This document shows, piece after piece, positions 7,747 to 16,293 of a stretch of 35,908 bases of DNA; the first letter of the stretch is position 1, and each line of letters opens with the position of its first letter. The DNA lies in contig NZ_JAELTU010000070.1 of NCBI RefSeq assembly GCF_016429015.1, positions 1-35,908 on the forward strand. The letters run 5' to 3'. This DNA is from Rhizobium sp. ASV20 (lineage in GTDB: Bacteria > Pseudomonadota > Alphaproteobacteria > Rhizobiales > Rhizobiaceae). The notes below the pieces were generated by a model. It was not told where the DNA came from and ran no database searches. It saw only the letters and a list, made by a program, of their open reading frames with translations. Made by a program: the position numbers and the translations under genes.

Positions 7747-8788
7747 TCCGGCTTGCATCCGGCCTAGGCTCTGATGGAGCCGGGCCGGCTGTATCGCGGA
7801 GTATGAACCGCGCGCCCAGAACGACCTTCATATCCTGCGAACTGTCCCTGTGTTCGATGGCGTCACAGAGAAGCTTCAAAGCATGCCGTCCGGCCTCTTG
7901 CGAAAGACCGCTCAAGGTCGAAAGTGCCGGGTAGGTCATGGCGGGCAATGCGTCATCGCATCCGATAAGGCTGATATCCCTGGGGATGGCGATGCCCAGG
8001 GCCGAGAGTCGTGCGTGTGCCCCTTGGGCCGTCAGGTCGTCGAACGCCAGGATCGCCGTTACGCCCGCCGCGACAGCTTCCTCGGCCGCCGCCTCGCCGC
8101 CCTCGAAGCTCGGTTCGGATAAAGGGACGATCGAAAGACGCATGTCCGTCCGGCGGCATGCCTCGGATGCCGCCTCCATGCGCTGCTGGTTGGACCAGGA
8201 TTCTTTCGGGCCTGAGAGATAGGCGATGTGGCGGTGGCCGTTCTCGGCAAGGAAGCTGACGGCTTCCATGACCGCTGCCTGCGTATCGATCAGCACGCGC
8301 GGCAGCCCGGCCATATCGCGATTGATCAGCGTGATCGGATGGCGCGCGGCATGGGTCTTCACTTGTGCCTCGCTCAGGCGGGTCGACGCCAGAATGATCC
8401 CGTCGGTCTGTCCGGCGAGCCGTTCGAAGAGCGTGTTTTCCCGCGCACCGCTCTCGCCCGAGGAACCGAGAAACAGGCACAGTCCCAGCGCATCGGCCTG
8501 ACTCTGGATCGCCTTGATGAGTGGCGGAAAGAACGGATTGGCGATATCCGGCACGAGCAGGCCGATATTGCCTGTCCGGCCTGTCGACAGCGCGCGTGCC
8601 ATATTGTTCGGCCGATAACCGATCTCCTCGGCGATCGCGAGGATTTGCGCAACCGTCTTCGGATTGAGCAGGTCCGGCCGGCTGAATGCGCGCGATACGG
8701 TCGAGCGGGAGGTGTTGGCCTGCGCAGCAATCTCATCCAGCGTCGGTTTTACCCGCGTCTTCGGGTCCTTCTTACCAGAGATAGTCAT
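7727..8788 (-). CDS. LacI-family transcriptional regulator of the amino-sugar/uronate locus
   Basis: The 353-aa protein has an N-terminal LacI helix-turn-helix (PTLDEIAAQANTSRSTVSRAF, about 15-35), a hinge (IGYRPNNMARALSTG, about 56-70) and a periplasmic-binding-protein-like effector domain (NIGLLVPDIANPFFPPLI onward). The start at 8788 has GGGAGGGG directly upstream and overlaps the 3' end of the preceding oxidoreductase gene by 17 bp. It therefore belongs to the leftward three-gene operon. The two TGCAAnCG-type operators in the divergent promoter region at 10839-10971 are the obvious targets. The inducer is unknown, but context suggests an amino sugar, a uronate or a phosphorylated derivative. 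The 3' end overlaps aphA tail to tail. Confidence 0.92.
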   Translation of the reverse strand: MTISGKKDPKTRVKPTLDEIAAQANTSRSTVSRAFSRPDLLNPKTVAQILAIAEEIGYRPNNMARALSTGRTGNIGLLVPDIANPFFPPLIKAIQSQADALGLCLFLGSSGESGARENTLFERLAGQTDGIILASTRLSEAQVKTHAARHPITLINRDMAGLPRVLIDTQAAVMEAVSFLAENGHRHIAYLSGPKESWSNQQRMEAASEACRRTDMRLSIVPLSEPSFEGGEAAAEEAVAAGVTAILAFDDLTAQGAHARLSALGIAIPRDISLIGCDDALPAMTYPALSTLSGLSQEAGRHALKLLCDAIEHRDSSQDMKVVLGARFILRDTAGPAPSEPRPDASRISDRSR

Positions 8789-9764
8789 CCCCTCCCTGTT
8801 CTGCGCTTTCGGCAGCAAGGGCCGCGATCCGGCTTGCGAGAAGAGCTTCCGCGGTCGAGACCTGCAAGGGTGCCTTGCCCGTCAGCGCATCGAGGGCGTC
8901 GTCCGCCGGGCCGATCGGAGCCGGCAGATCTGGCTCCCAAAGGCTCCGGCTGTCGGTTTCGACAAGAAGGCGGCCTTCGCCGAAAAGAATATCCATCCGC
9001 CCGCGCGTGCCGACGAGCCGCATGGCATAGTCTCCGTGCCTTACCGCCGCTTCTGGCTGTCTCCAATCCATGTCGATCACAGCCTGCAAACCAGTCTCCA
9101 ATGTCAATAGCGCACGGCCGGCCAGGGCAAATCCCGCGTGCTTCCCCGGGTAGGCGGGGCTTTTCCAGCCGCTCACACGGCCCGAGCGCACGCCCGTCAG
9201 CCATAGGACAAGATCGATGTCGTGAACAGCCAGATCGTTCACGATACTGCCATAGAGCGAGGGGTCGAAAAACCAGGCTGGCCGCGCCGATGGCAGCAGC
9301 TTGTGCGGGCCTGTGGAGGTGATGGCGACCAGATCGCCGATCTCACCGCCAAGGAACAGTTCGCGCGCCTTTCGTGTGACGGGATAGAAGCGCTTCTCCA
9401 GCATCAGCGCCACACGGTTGCGGCCGCCGTCGGCCTTCGCGATCCTGTCCACCTCATCGGCGGTCAGAGCCAAAGGCTTGTCGGCGATGACGAAAAGTCC
9501 CCGCTCAAGGCAGGCTTCGATCAGCCCGGCGCGAAGTCCGGGTTCGGCAATCACAGCAGCCGCATCGACGTCATGCTGTGCAAGCAGGGAAGCCATGTCG
9601 GCATAGCCGGGGACACCGAGCTTGTCGGCATAGCTCGCCCGACGCGCTTCGTCGTGATCGGCAAGAGCGACCAGTTCGACATCGGAGCGCGTGGCGAGAG
9701 CGTCAGTCACATAGCTGATATGGCCATGGGCTGCGCCTAAGATCGCGAGCTTCTTGACGGACAT
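8772..9764 (-). CDS. Gfo/Idh/MocA-family oxidoreductase
   Basis: The 330-aa NAD(P)-dependent sugar oxidoreductase has an N-terminal Rossmann fold (LAILGAAHGH, about 6-15), the catalytic lysine at about K96 in ADKPLAL, and a C-terminal alpha/beta domain with the conserved histidine at about H181 in AVHDIDLVLWL. Members act on free, phosphorylated or nucleotide sugars and inositols, and the substrate cannot be read from sequence. It starts within TAATG, one base overlapping the stop of the second oxidoreductase, and its own 3' end overlaps the LacI gene. It probably modifies a sugar imported by the divergently encoded ABC transporter. Confidence 0.88.
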   Translation of the reverse strand: MSVKKLAILGAAHGHISYVTDALATRSDVELVALADHDEARRASYADKLGVPGYADMASLLAQHDVDAAAVIAEPGLRAGLIEACLERGLFVIADKPLALTADEVDRIAKADGGRNRVALMLEKRFYPVTRKARELFLGGEIGDLVAITSTGPHKLLPSARPAWFFDPSLYGSIVNDLAVHDIDLVLWLTGVRSGRVSGWKSPAYPGKHAGFALAGRALLTLETGLQAVIDMDWRQPEAAVRHGDYAMRLVGTRGRMDILFGEGRLLVETDSRSLWEPDLPAPIGPADDALDALTGKAPLQVSTAEALLASRIAALAAESAEQGGDDYLW

Positions 9765-10801
9765 TACACGCCTCCGATTTCATTCATCGCGACCCGTCGG
9801 CCGGTTTCGGCCGATCGATAGATGGCGGTGATCACGCGCACTGCTTCAAGCCCGTCGCGGAAGGTAATCCGCGCGGGGCGTCTTTCGAGAACTGCGTCCC
9901 GAACGTCTTCCCATTGGTCGACATGGCCGCGAATGCCGATGCTGATCTGACTTCCAGCCCCGCTTTTGATCGAGGCATCCGCGGCGGCCGGCAAAGGCTG
10001 GTCGGGAAAGCTCCAATCGACGACATCGGTGTGGTTGAGCGCCACATGCCCTTGATCGGTGAACAGCATGAGTGCTGCCGGCCGGCCGGGAGGTGTTGCC
10101 GTGCTGGTAACGAGTGTGCCGCGCGCGCCGCTTTCGAAGACCAGAAGTGCCTGGCAGAAATCCTCGCTGCCGCCAGCGCGTCCGGCTATGTTCGTCGCCT
10201 CTGCCGTGACGCTGGCAACGGGGCCGAAAAGCCAAAGCATCAGATCGAGCGTGTGAATGCCCTGGTTAAAGAGCGATCCGCCGCCTTGCGCATCGAGCTT
10301 ACGCCATGGCTTTTCATCGTAATATGCGTCGGCGCGATGCCAGTAGACCTGCCCTTCAATGGCGACAGGCCGGCCGAGTTCGCCTGCATGCAGGCGGCGA
10401 CAAATGTCCTGATGCTGTGCTTCCAGCCGCCGTTGGGACATGGTTGAGCACACGAGATCGGCGGCGAGAGAACGGCGATAGAGATCGATTGCTTCCTCGA
10501 GGTCGACCGCAAGCGGCTTTTCGACGACGACATGCAGGCCCTTGTCGAGCGCGGCACGGGCGGGGGCATAATGCGAGCCGCTCGGCGTCGCTATCACCAC
10601 GGCATCCAGATCGGCATTATCGATCATGATCGATGCATCGGCGAAGAATTGCACATTTGCAGGCGTTCCAAACGTGGCCAGTTCCTCTGCTGTCCCTCCG
10701 GCAACGGCGGTCAGTTCCACTCCATCCGCGGCGGCGATCGCATCCCGGTGAACCCTGCCGATCGTCCCCGGCCCGACCAATCCGACTTTGATTGCCGTCA
10801 C
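9764..10801 (-). CDS. Gfo/Idh/MocA-family oxidoreductase, first gene of the leftward operon
   Basis: The 345-aa enzyme has GLVGPGTIGRVH (about 7-18), EKPLAV with the catalytic lysine at about K95, and GGGSLFNQGIHTLDLMLWLFG (H183), a pattern also found in nucleotide-sugar and glycoside dehydrogenases of this family. I chose the GTG start at 10801 because AAAGGAG lies six bases upstream; the ATG at 10843 lies across the operator. It is the promoter-proximal gene opposite nagB and is coupled to the second oxidoreductase by TAATG. It could oxidise the imported glycoside or a derived amino sugar or uronate, but the substrate is unknown. Confidence 0.88.
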   Translation of the reverse strand: MTAIKVGLVGPGTIGRVHRDAIAAADGVELTAVAGGTAEELATFGTPANVQFFADASIMIDNADLDAVVIATPSGSHYAPARAALDKGLHVVVEKPLAVDLEEAIDLYRRSLAADLVCSTMSQRRLEAQHQDICRRLHAGELGRPVAIEGQVYWHRADAYYDEKPWRKLDAQGGGSLFNQGIHTLDLMLWLFGPVASVTAEATNIAGRAGGSEDFCQALLVFESGARGTLVTSTATPPGRPAALMLFTDQGHVALNHTDVVDWSFPDQPLPAAADASIKSGAGSQISIGIRGHVDQWEDVRDAVLERRPARITFRDGLEAVRVITAIYRSAETGRRVAMNEIGGV

Positions 10802-10838
10802 ATCTATCTCCTTTGTTGCCCACTTTATCGCGCATTTA

Positions 10839-10852
10839 TGCAACCGCTTTCA
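10839..10852. promoter_or_regulatory. LacI-type operator for the leftward operon
   Basis: TGCAACCGCTTTCA keeps the CG-centred LacI-family core with one good half-site (TGCAA) and one degenerate half. On the minus strand it overlaps a plausible -10 (CATAAA) with TTGCAA about 18 bp upstream as -35, so a bound repressor would block transcription of the oxidoreductase-lacI operon. Confidence 0.55.
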
Positions 10853-10957
10853 GAAAAATTGCAAGGGAATTTGAAAGGATGCGGCGAAAATCTCGCGGTC
10901 ATCGCATCAATGCAGCGACATCAATCTTAGAAAGTCGATAATTCGCCTATTGACTTA

Positions 10958-10971
10958 TGCAATCGGTTGCA
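10958..10971. promoter_or_regulatory. LacI-type operator for the rightward nagB operon
   Basis: TGCAATCGGTTGCA is a 14-bp near-perfect palindrome of the LacI-family type (TGCAA-N4-TTGCA). It immediately follows a -35-like TTGACT (10950-10955) and lies 37 bp before the nagB start at 11008, the position expected for repression. The regulator at 7727-8788 is the likely binder. Confidence 0.65.
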
Positions 10972-11007
10972 AATAGCTTGAAAGCAATAACACAGGGAGC
11001 ACAGCAA

Positions 11008-11787
11008 ATGCCGCTTGCATGGCAAACAGATCGTCTCGCCAGCCAAAGCTACTCGTCGCGCGACGAAATGGCGGAAGCGGCAAGCCGCGATTTGGCAGGG
11101 GCCCTGCGCGACCTTCTGGCTGCAAAGACGCGCGTCAGCGTCATGTTCGCTGCTGCTCCGAGCCAGCAGGATACGCTCGCGTTTTTACGCAATGCTGCAG
11201 ATATCGACTGGAGCCGGATCACAGCCTTTCACATGGATGAATATATCGGCCTTGACACCGGTCATCCGGCGCGTTTCGCCAATTGGCTGGATCGCCACCT
11301 CTTCACGCTGCTTCCGTTCGGAAAAATCCACCGCATGGAACCCCATCGCTTTTCTTCGTCACAGGCTTGCGCGCTGGACTATGCGGAACGGCTGGCCGAG
11401 GAGCCGATCGATCTTGTCTGTCTCGGCGTCGGCATGAACGGACATCTCGCCTTCAACGATCCCCCGGACGCCCGCTTTGAGGATCCGCAGAGCGTGAAGG
11501 TGGTGACGCTGGCGCAGGATTGCCGCATCCAGCAGGTGGAGGACGAGTGCTTCGCAAGTCTGGCGGACGTTCCGCAGCAGGCGATCACCGTCACCATCCC
11601 GGCTCTCCTGTCGGCCCGGCGGGTGATTTCCGTCGTGCCCGGTGCGCTGAAGAAGAGTGCGGTCACGCGGATGCTGACGGGGCCGATTGCCGAGGATTGC
11701 CCGGCCAGCATCTTACGGCAACATCCGCAAGCGGTGCTCTATCTCGATGAGGCTTCCACGCCCGACGTCTTTCGGAGGGTAGCATGA
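11008..11787 (+). CDS. nagB: Glucosamine-6-phosphate deaminase
   Basis: The 259-aa enzyme would convert glucosamine-6-phosphate to fructose-6-phosphate and ammonia. It belongs to the NagB/6-phosphogluconolactonase fold, with FHMDEYIGL at about 74-82 (general base D77) and GVGMNGHLAFNDPP at about 140-153 carrying the catalytic histidine H146. The residue before GH is Asn, where E. coli has Asp; Asn also occurs in Gram-positive-type homologues, so I do not read this as loss of activity. I chose the ATG at 11008 because AGGGAG lies eight bases upstream; the in-frame ATG at 10957 lies across the operator and is rejected. The stop overlaps nagA by ATGA. Confidence 0.9.
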   Translation: MPLAWQTDRLASQSYSSRDEMAEAASRDLAGALRDLLAAKTRVSVMFAAAPSQQDTLAFLRNAADIDWSRITAFHMDEYIGLDTGHPARFANWLDRHLFTLLPFGKIHRMEPHRFSSSQACALDYAERLAEEPIDLVCLGVGMNGHLAFNDPPDARFEDPQSVKVVTLAQDCRIQQVEDECFASLADVPQQAITVTIPALLSARRVISVVPGALKKSAVTRMLTGPIAEDCPASILRQHPQAVLYLDEASTPDVFRRVA

Positions 11788-12947
11788 TCGTTGGCAGGCA
11801 CGCGATATCGGGAGATATCCTTGAGCTGACCGTGAGCGGCGGCCGGATTGCTGCCGTCAAAAGGCTGGAAGGCTCCAGCCGCGAAGACCTTCCCTGGCTG
11901 GCACCTGGCCTTGTCGATCTACAGGTCAACGGATGGGGCGGTCATGACTTCAACCGCGCCGATATCGACGACGAAACAGTTTGCGCTGTTGCAAAGGGAA
12001 TGCGGGAACAGGGTATCAGGGCCTTTCTGCCGACCGTGATCACAGCCTCCCGGGAGACGATCTGCAATGCGCTTTCCGTTATTGCCGAAGCGCGCCGGAA
12101 GCATGCCTGGCTCGCTGGCATGATCCCCGGAATTCATGTCGAGGGACCGTTCATCTCACCGCAGGACGGCGCGCGTGGCGCGCATCCGCGTGACCATGTC
12201 CGCGAACCCTCATGCGACGAGTTCGATCAGTGGCAAGAAGCATCCGGCGCCTTGGTGAAATTGGTGACGCTCTGCCCAGCTGCTGATGCTGCGCCAGCCT
12301 TCATTCGCCACGCCCGCGCAGGCGGATGTCTTGTCTCCATTGGTCACTCTGCGGCCGACACGGCTGACATTGCCGCGGCTGCGCAAGCGGGTGCGGGCTT
12401 CAGCACACATCTCGGCAACGGCATTGCCTCGACGCTGCCCCGTCACCCCAATCTCCTATGGGCGCAGCTCGCAAATTTGACGTTGCAGGCGATGTTCATC
12501 GCCGATGGCCACCATCTCGATCGCGAAACGCTGACGGCGATGCTGAGGGCAAAAGGGCTGGAGCGGTCGATCCTCGTCAGCGACATGGTTGCGCTCGCCG
12601 GCATGGCGCCTGGCCGCTATCGCCAGCCGATCGGCGGTGATGTCGAACTGTCTGCCGAGGGGCGTCTATCGATGGCGGGAACGTCGATGCTTGCAGGCGC
12701 AGTACGGCCGCTTGCAGACGGCGTTGCTTTGGCCGCAAGCCTCGAAGGCTTCAGCCTCGGCGATGCGATCACCATGGCGGCGGTCAATCCGGCGACGGCG
12801 CTTGGTCTGGAAACGGACTTCGTCGAGGGGGCTGCAGCGGATTTCATCGCGTTCCATTGGGCGCCGGGCGATCGTCACCTGCGCCTGTGTGAAACGACAT
12901 TGGCAGCGGGCCGTCCCGCTTCGCCAGAAAGGGCACCGGGGAAATAA
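11784..12947 (+). CDS. nagA: N-acetylglucosamine-6-phosphate deacetylase
   Basis: The 387-aa amidohydrolase would deacetylate GlcNAc-6-phosphate to give the NagB substrate. Recognisable elements are PGLVDLQVNGWGG (about 41-53), HVEGPF with the metal ligand E120, GHSAA with H188, STHLGNG with H209, and the catalytic aspartate D267 in VSDMVAL. The usual THLFN is THLGN here, so it is a somewhat divergent member. GGAGGG precedes the start, which overlaps nagB by ATGA. Because the importer here is an ABC type, which does not phosphorylate its cargo, a GlcNAc kinase must be encoded elsewhere if the pathway runs through GlcNAc-6-phosphate. Confidence 0.9.
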   Translation: MIVGRHAISGDILELTVSGGRIAAVKRLEGSSREDLPWLAPGLVDLQVNGWGGHDFNRADIDDETVCAVAKGMREQGIRAFLPTVITASRETICNALSVIAEARRKHAWLAGMIPGIHVEGPFISPQDGARGAHPRDHVREPSCDEFDQWQEASGALVKLVTLCPAADAAPAFIRHARAGGCLVSIGHSAADTADIAAAAQAGAGFSTHLGNGIASTLPRHPNLLWAQLANLTLQAMFIADGHHLDRETLTAMLRAKGLERSILVSDMVALAGMAPGRYRQPIGGDVELSAEGRLSMAGTSMLAGAVRPLADGVALAASLEGFSLGDAITMAAVNPATALGLETDFVEGAAADFIAFHWAPGDRHLRLCETTLAAGRPASPERAPGK

Positions 12948-12949
12948 AA

Positions 12950-14026
12950 ATGGCACGCGTGGAAATCCGCAAACTGCATAAACACTACGGCGACTTTCAT
13001 GCGTTGCGCGACCTCGAAATCACCATGGAGGATGGTGAGTTCGTCGTGCTCGTGGGGCCGTCGGGCTGCGGCAAGTCAACCTTGCTGCGTATGATCGCAG
13101 GATTGGAGGACGTCTCCGATGGGGAAATTCTGATCGACGGCCGGGTGATCAACGAGGTTGATTCCAAGGACCGGGATATCGCGATGGTCTTCCAGAATTA
13201 CGCGCTTTATCCGCACATGACCGTTCACGACAATATGGCTTTCTCGATGAAGCTGCGCCGGGCTCCGGCGGATCAGATCCGCAAGGAGGTCGAGGCGGCC
13301 GCTGCTACTCTCGGCTTGAGCGACCATCTCAAGCGCTATCCGAAGCAGCTTTCCGGCGGGCAGCGTCAGCGCGTCGCCATGGGGCGTGCGATCGTGCGCA
13401 AGCCGAAAGTCTTCCTGTTCGACGAGCCGTTGTCCAATCTCGATGCCAAGTTGCGCGTGAAGATGCGCTCCGAGATCAGATCGCTGCATCGTCGCCTCGG
13501 CAATACGATGATTTATGTCACGCATGATCAGGTGGAAGCGCTGACCATGGCGGACAGGATCGTCGTCATGCAAGGTGGCGTGGTCGAACAGATCGGCTCG
13601 CCGCTGGAGCTTTATGATCGCCCGGCCAATGTTTTCGTTGCCGGCTTCATCGGTTCCCCGTCGATGAATATCCTGGCGGGTAGCATTACGGGATCCGCAT
13701 TCACTACGCAGGGCGGCATCGCCATCCCGCTGCCGCAAAACTTGCCCCGTCCCACCGGAGAACTGCTGCTCGGTATTCGTCCCGAGGCGTTGGTTCTTTG
13801 CGATCCCGCCGATCCGTCTGCCGTGACGACGACGCTTGCTTCGGTCGAGCCGACCGGCGCTGAAAGCCATGTAAGTCTTACGCTCGGTGGCGAGGAAATC
13901 GTTGCGGTCATTCGGGAGCGCCTTACCGACAAGCCCGGTGCCGCGCTGAGTTTGAAACTCTCATCGGCCGGCGCGCATCTGTTCGACAGGGCAACCGGCG
14001 CAAGGGTGCCGGACAATATCCAATAA
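12950..14026 (+). CDS. Carbohydrate ABC transporter ATP-binding protein (MalK/UgpC family)
   Basis: The 358-aa ATPase has Walker A GPSGCGKST (36-44), a Q-loop in AMVFQNYALYPHMTVHDN, the signature LSGGQRQRV, Walker B VFLFDEPLSNLDAKLR and the switch YVTHDQVEALTMADR. The C-terminal 120 residues form the regulatory TOBE/MalK domain (NVFVAGFIGSPSMN, LLLGIRPEAL). This architecture is specific to CUT1 oligosaccharide and glycerophosphate importers. It starts two bases after the nagA stop, so it is in the same transcript as nagB-nagA. The binding protein and permeases follow immediately. Confidence 0.94.
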   Translation: MARVEIRKLHKHYGDFHALRDLEITMEDGEFVVLVGPSGCGKSTLLRMIAGLEDVSDGEILIDGRVINEVDSKDRDIAMVFQNYALYPHMTVHDNMAFSMKLRRAPADQIRKEVEAAAATLGLSDHLKRYPKQLSGGQRQRVAMGRAIVRKPKVFLFDEPLSNLDAKLRVKMRSEIRSLHRRLGNTMIYVTHDQVEALTMADRIVVMQGGVVEQIGSPLELYDRPANVFVAGFIGSPSMNILAGSITGSAFTTQGGIAIPLPQNLPRPTGELLLGIRPEALVLCDPADPSAVTTTLASVEPTGAESHVSLTLGGEEIVAVIRERLTDKPGAALSLKLSSAGAHLFDRATGARVPDNIQ

Positions 14027-14034
14027 TAATCGAC

Positions 14035-14053
14035 CACGAAGGTCCAATTCGTG
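14035..14053 (+). other. Small intercistronic hairpin before the binding-protein gene
   Basis: CACGAA pairs with TTCGTG around a 7-nt loop just upstream of the GAGGAG ribosome-binding site. Such hairpins often stabilise the mRNA of highly expressed binding-protein genes; function here is inference. Confidence 0.35.
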
Positions 14054-14068
14054 AAGAGGAGAACTGAA

Positions 14069-15337
14069 ATGGCATCGCACTTTCTAAAGACAGTCTCGCT
14101 CGCCGCCATGCTCGCCGGCCTTGCCTGCTCGGTACAGGCTGAGACATTGACCCTGTGGGGTGGCGCTCCCGAGCTTGAGCCCTTTTACAATCACGTTGCG
14201 GCGGAGATGAAGGCGTCTCATCCGGATTTCGAACTGAAGGTGGAAACGATCAGCCTGCGGGAGCATGAGAAGCGGCTTGCCTTTGCGTTGCCGGCAGGCT
14301 CGGCGGCCGACATCGTCGAAATGCAGTCGGAGGCGCCGCGATACGTGCAGTCGGGGCTGCTGGCGCCGGCGCCGGAGGCGATCACCGCCTTCGTCAAGGA
14401 TCCGAAGAATTTCAGCCCGGTCTATGTGGCGGCCGTTTCCGACAGCGAACATGTCTATGGTGTGCCGCTCTATCACGGCCAATCGGCCCTCTACTATAAC
14501 ACGGAGAAATTCGCCAAGGCCGGGCTTTCCGGCCCACCGAAAACGGTGGATGACTATTCGCAATATGCCGCGAAGCTGACGGAGCGCGATACCTCCGGCA
14601 ACCCTACCATCAGCGGCTGGTCGTTGCGCCTCTCCGGCGGCGGCCAGGGGATCAGTGAAAAGTTCTGGATCAATCTGCATCAGTTCGGCGGCAAGCTCGT
14701 CGAGAAGAACGGCGAAGGCTGGAAGGCTGCTGTTGCCAACGAGGCAGGCCGCAAGGCTCTCAAGCAATATCTGGATCAGCTTTTCGTCGCCAAGACCGTC
14801 AGCCCGCAGATGAAGGCCGATGCCGAGGCTTTCGAACTGGGGCAGACGGCGATGTTCATTCGCGAATCCTGGGTCATCGGCGATATCGCCAAAAAGGCGC
14901 CCAATCTGAAGTACGCGACCGCGCCGTTGCCGGCGGGATCTCTGGTCGTGCCGGCATCGCTCTTCGTGCCGGCTGACAACGACAAGAGCAAGCTTGCCTG
15001 GGAATTTGTTCAGAAGACCAATGAGCCCGAAAACCTCCAATGGCTTCTGGACAATGTCGGTTGGTTGCCTTCGCGCAGCAATGTCGATTTCTCCGCGATC
15101 ATCACCAAGAAGCCGGTTCTCGAAGCCTTCGTCGCGCCGCCGGCCGACTACACCTATTTCACCCTGCCGCCGATTGCGCCATCCAGCGAAATCCTGACCC
15201 GCTTTGCCGCTCGGCTCGAGGCCGCGTTCGCCAATCCGGCCCTGGCGAAGGATGACGCCGCCATCGACGCCATGCTCAAGGAAGCCAGCGGCGAGATCGA
15301 CAACATCCTCAAGCGCGAAGGTCTTCTGGCGCAATAA
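14069..15337 (+). CDS. Sugar ABC transporter substrate-binding protein (family 1)
   Basis: The 422-aa periplasmic protein has a signal peptide (hydrophobic 7-20, cleavage near VQA at about 25), then ETLTLWGGAPELEPFYNHVAAEMK, as expected for an SBP_bac_1 protein of a CUT1 system. YGVPLYHGQSALYYNTEKFAKAG is a typical ligand-cleft segment. I chose the ATG at 14069 with GAGGAG upstream over the in-frame GTG at 14051. It should bind an oligosaccharide or glycoside. From the neighbouring catabolic genes the ligand probably contains an amino sugar, a hexuronic acid or both (inference). Confidence 0.92.
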   Translation: MASHFLKTVSLAAMLAGLACSVQAETLTLWGGAPELEPFYNHVAAEMKASHPDFELKVETISLREHEKRLAFALPAGSAADIVEMQSEAPRYVQSGLLAPAPEAITAFVKDPKNFSPVYVAAVSDSEHVYGVPLYHGQSALYYNTEKFAKAGLSGPPKTVDDYSQYAAKLTERDTSGNPTISGWSLRLSGGGQGISEKFWINLHQFGGKLVEKNGEGWKAAVANEAGRKALKQYLDQLFVAKTVSPQMKADAEAFELGQTAMFIRESWVIGDIAKKAPNLKYATAPLPAGSLVVPASLFVPADNDKSKLAWEFVQKTNEPENLQWLLDNVGWLPSRSNVDFSAIITKKPVLEAFVAPPADYTYFTLPPIAPSSEILTRFAARLEAAFANPALAKDDAAIDAMLKEASGEIDNILKREGLLAQ

Positions 15338-15402
15338 CGCCGGCAGAGGCAGGGAAGAGAGGGGATGGGACGCTCCCGCCCCCGCAAGGGAAGGACTGTC
15401 GG

Positions 15403-16293
15403 ATGAAAAAGCGCAGACAATTGGGGTTCGTGATAAGCGCGCTGGCCGTGCCGCTGACACTCTTCGTCTTAGTCAGAGTTGTCCCCATTTTCGAGACGCT
15501 GCGGCTCAGCCTGTTCAAATGGGATATCATTTCAAAAAACAAGCCGTTCATCGGGTTTGCGAACTTCCAGGAGCTTGCCGGCGATCCGTTGTTTCTGGAA
15601 GCGCTGCGCAACACCACGATCATTGCCTTCGGGGTGCTGGCTCTGACGATCCCCTTGGCACTCGGACTTGCGGCGCTCATCCAGCACCGCTTCGGCAGCG
15701 CGCTCTCCGGCTTCTATGAAACCAGCCTGTTCATACCGCATATCGTCTCGCTCGTTCCTGCCGCCATGGCCTGGAAATGGGTATTCGACGCGCAGCTTGG
15801 GCCGCTGAATGCCCTTCTCGGCATTTTCGGCATCCCGGCGCAGGCGTGGCTCTTTCATCCCGTCTGGTCAATCGTCTGCATCATCGTGCTCTGCTCGTGG
15901 CAGGCGCTCGGCTATGCGGTGCTGATTTTCCTGATCGGGCTGCGCAACATTTCCACCTCGCTCTATGAGGCCGCCAAGTTGGATGGCGCCACGGCGTGGG
16001 AGTGCTTCCGCTATATTTCCATACCGCAATTGAGACCCGTAACGCTCTATGTCTCGGTGGTCACAATGATTGCGGCCTTCAACATCTACGGTCAGGCCTT
16101 TGTGCTTGCTTCCGATTCACAAGGGGCGCCGGGCAAGCTGGTGCGGGTTCTGGTGCTCGATATGCTCGAAAACAGCTTCCGCAACTATCGCGTTGGTTAC
16201 GCCGCCGCCGAGGCCGTCGTCCTCCTTGCCATCGTTCTGCTCCTGACAGCGGGCCAATTCGTTTTCTTTCGTGACAAGGCAGCACGTCGATGA
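15403..16293 (+). CDS. Carbohydrate ABC transporter permease (MalF type)
   Basis: The 296-aa membrane protein has six predicted transmembrane segments and the EAA loop LYEAAKLDGATAWECFRYISIPQLRP. It has the N-terminal TLFVLVRVVPIFETLRLSLFKWD segment typical of MalF/UgpA-like CUT1 permeases. A GGAAGGA motif lies upstream of the ATG. It overlaps the next permease by ATGA (16290-16293) and pairs with it to form the channel. Confidence 0.93.
   Translation: MKKRRQLGFVISALAVPLTLFVLVRVVPIFETLRLSLFKWDIISKNKPFIGFANFQELAGDPLFLEALRNTTIIAFGVLALTIPLALGLAALIQHRFGSALSGFYETSLFIPHIVSLVPAAMAWKWVFDAQLGPLNALLGIFGIPAQAWLFHPVWSIVCIIVLCSWQALGYAVLIFLIGLRNISTSLYEAAKLDGATAWECFRYISIPQLRPVTLYVSVVTMIAAFNIYGQAFVLASDSQGAPGKLVRVLVLDMLENSFRNYRVGYAAAEAVVLLAIVLLLTAGQFVFFRDKAARR

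Noticed and set aside
8228..9322. 364-codon plus-strand frame across the LacI and oxidoreductase genes
   Set aside because: It crosses two well-supported minus-strand genes and has no recognisable domain.
10957..11007. Upstream ATG extending nagB
   Set aside because: It lies over the LacI-type operator and -35 region; ATG 11008 has a good ribosome-binding site and normal family length.
11427..11460. Apparent loss of a NagB catalytic aspartate (Asn before GH)
   Set aside because: Asn at this place is common in Gram-positive-type NagB proteins, so inactivity is not supported.
14084..15460. 458-codon minus-strand frame opposite the sugar-binding protein
   Set aside because: The plus frame has a signal peptide, a ribosome-binding site and family motifs; the minus frame has none.
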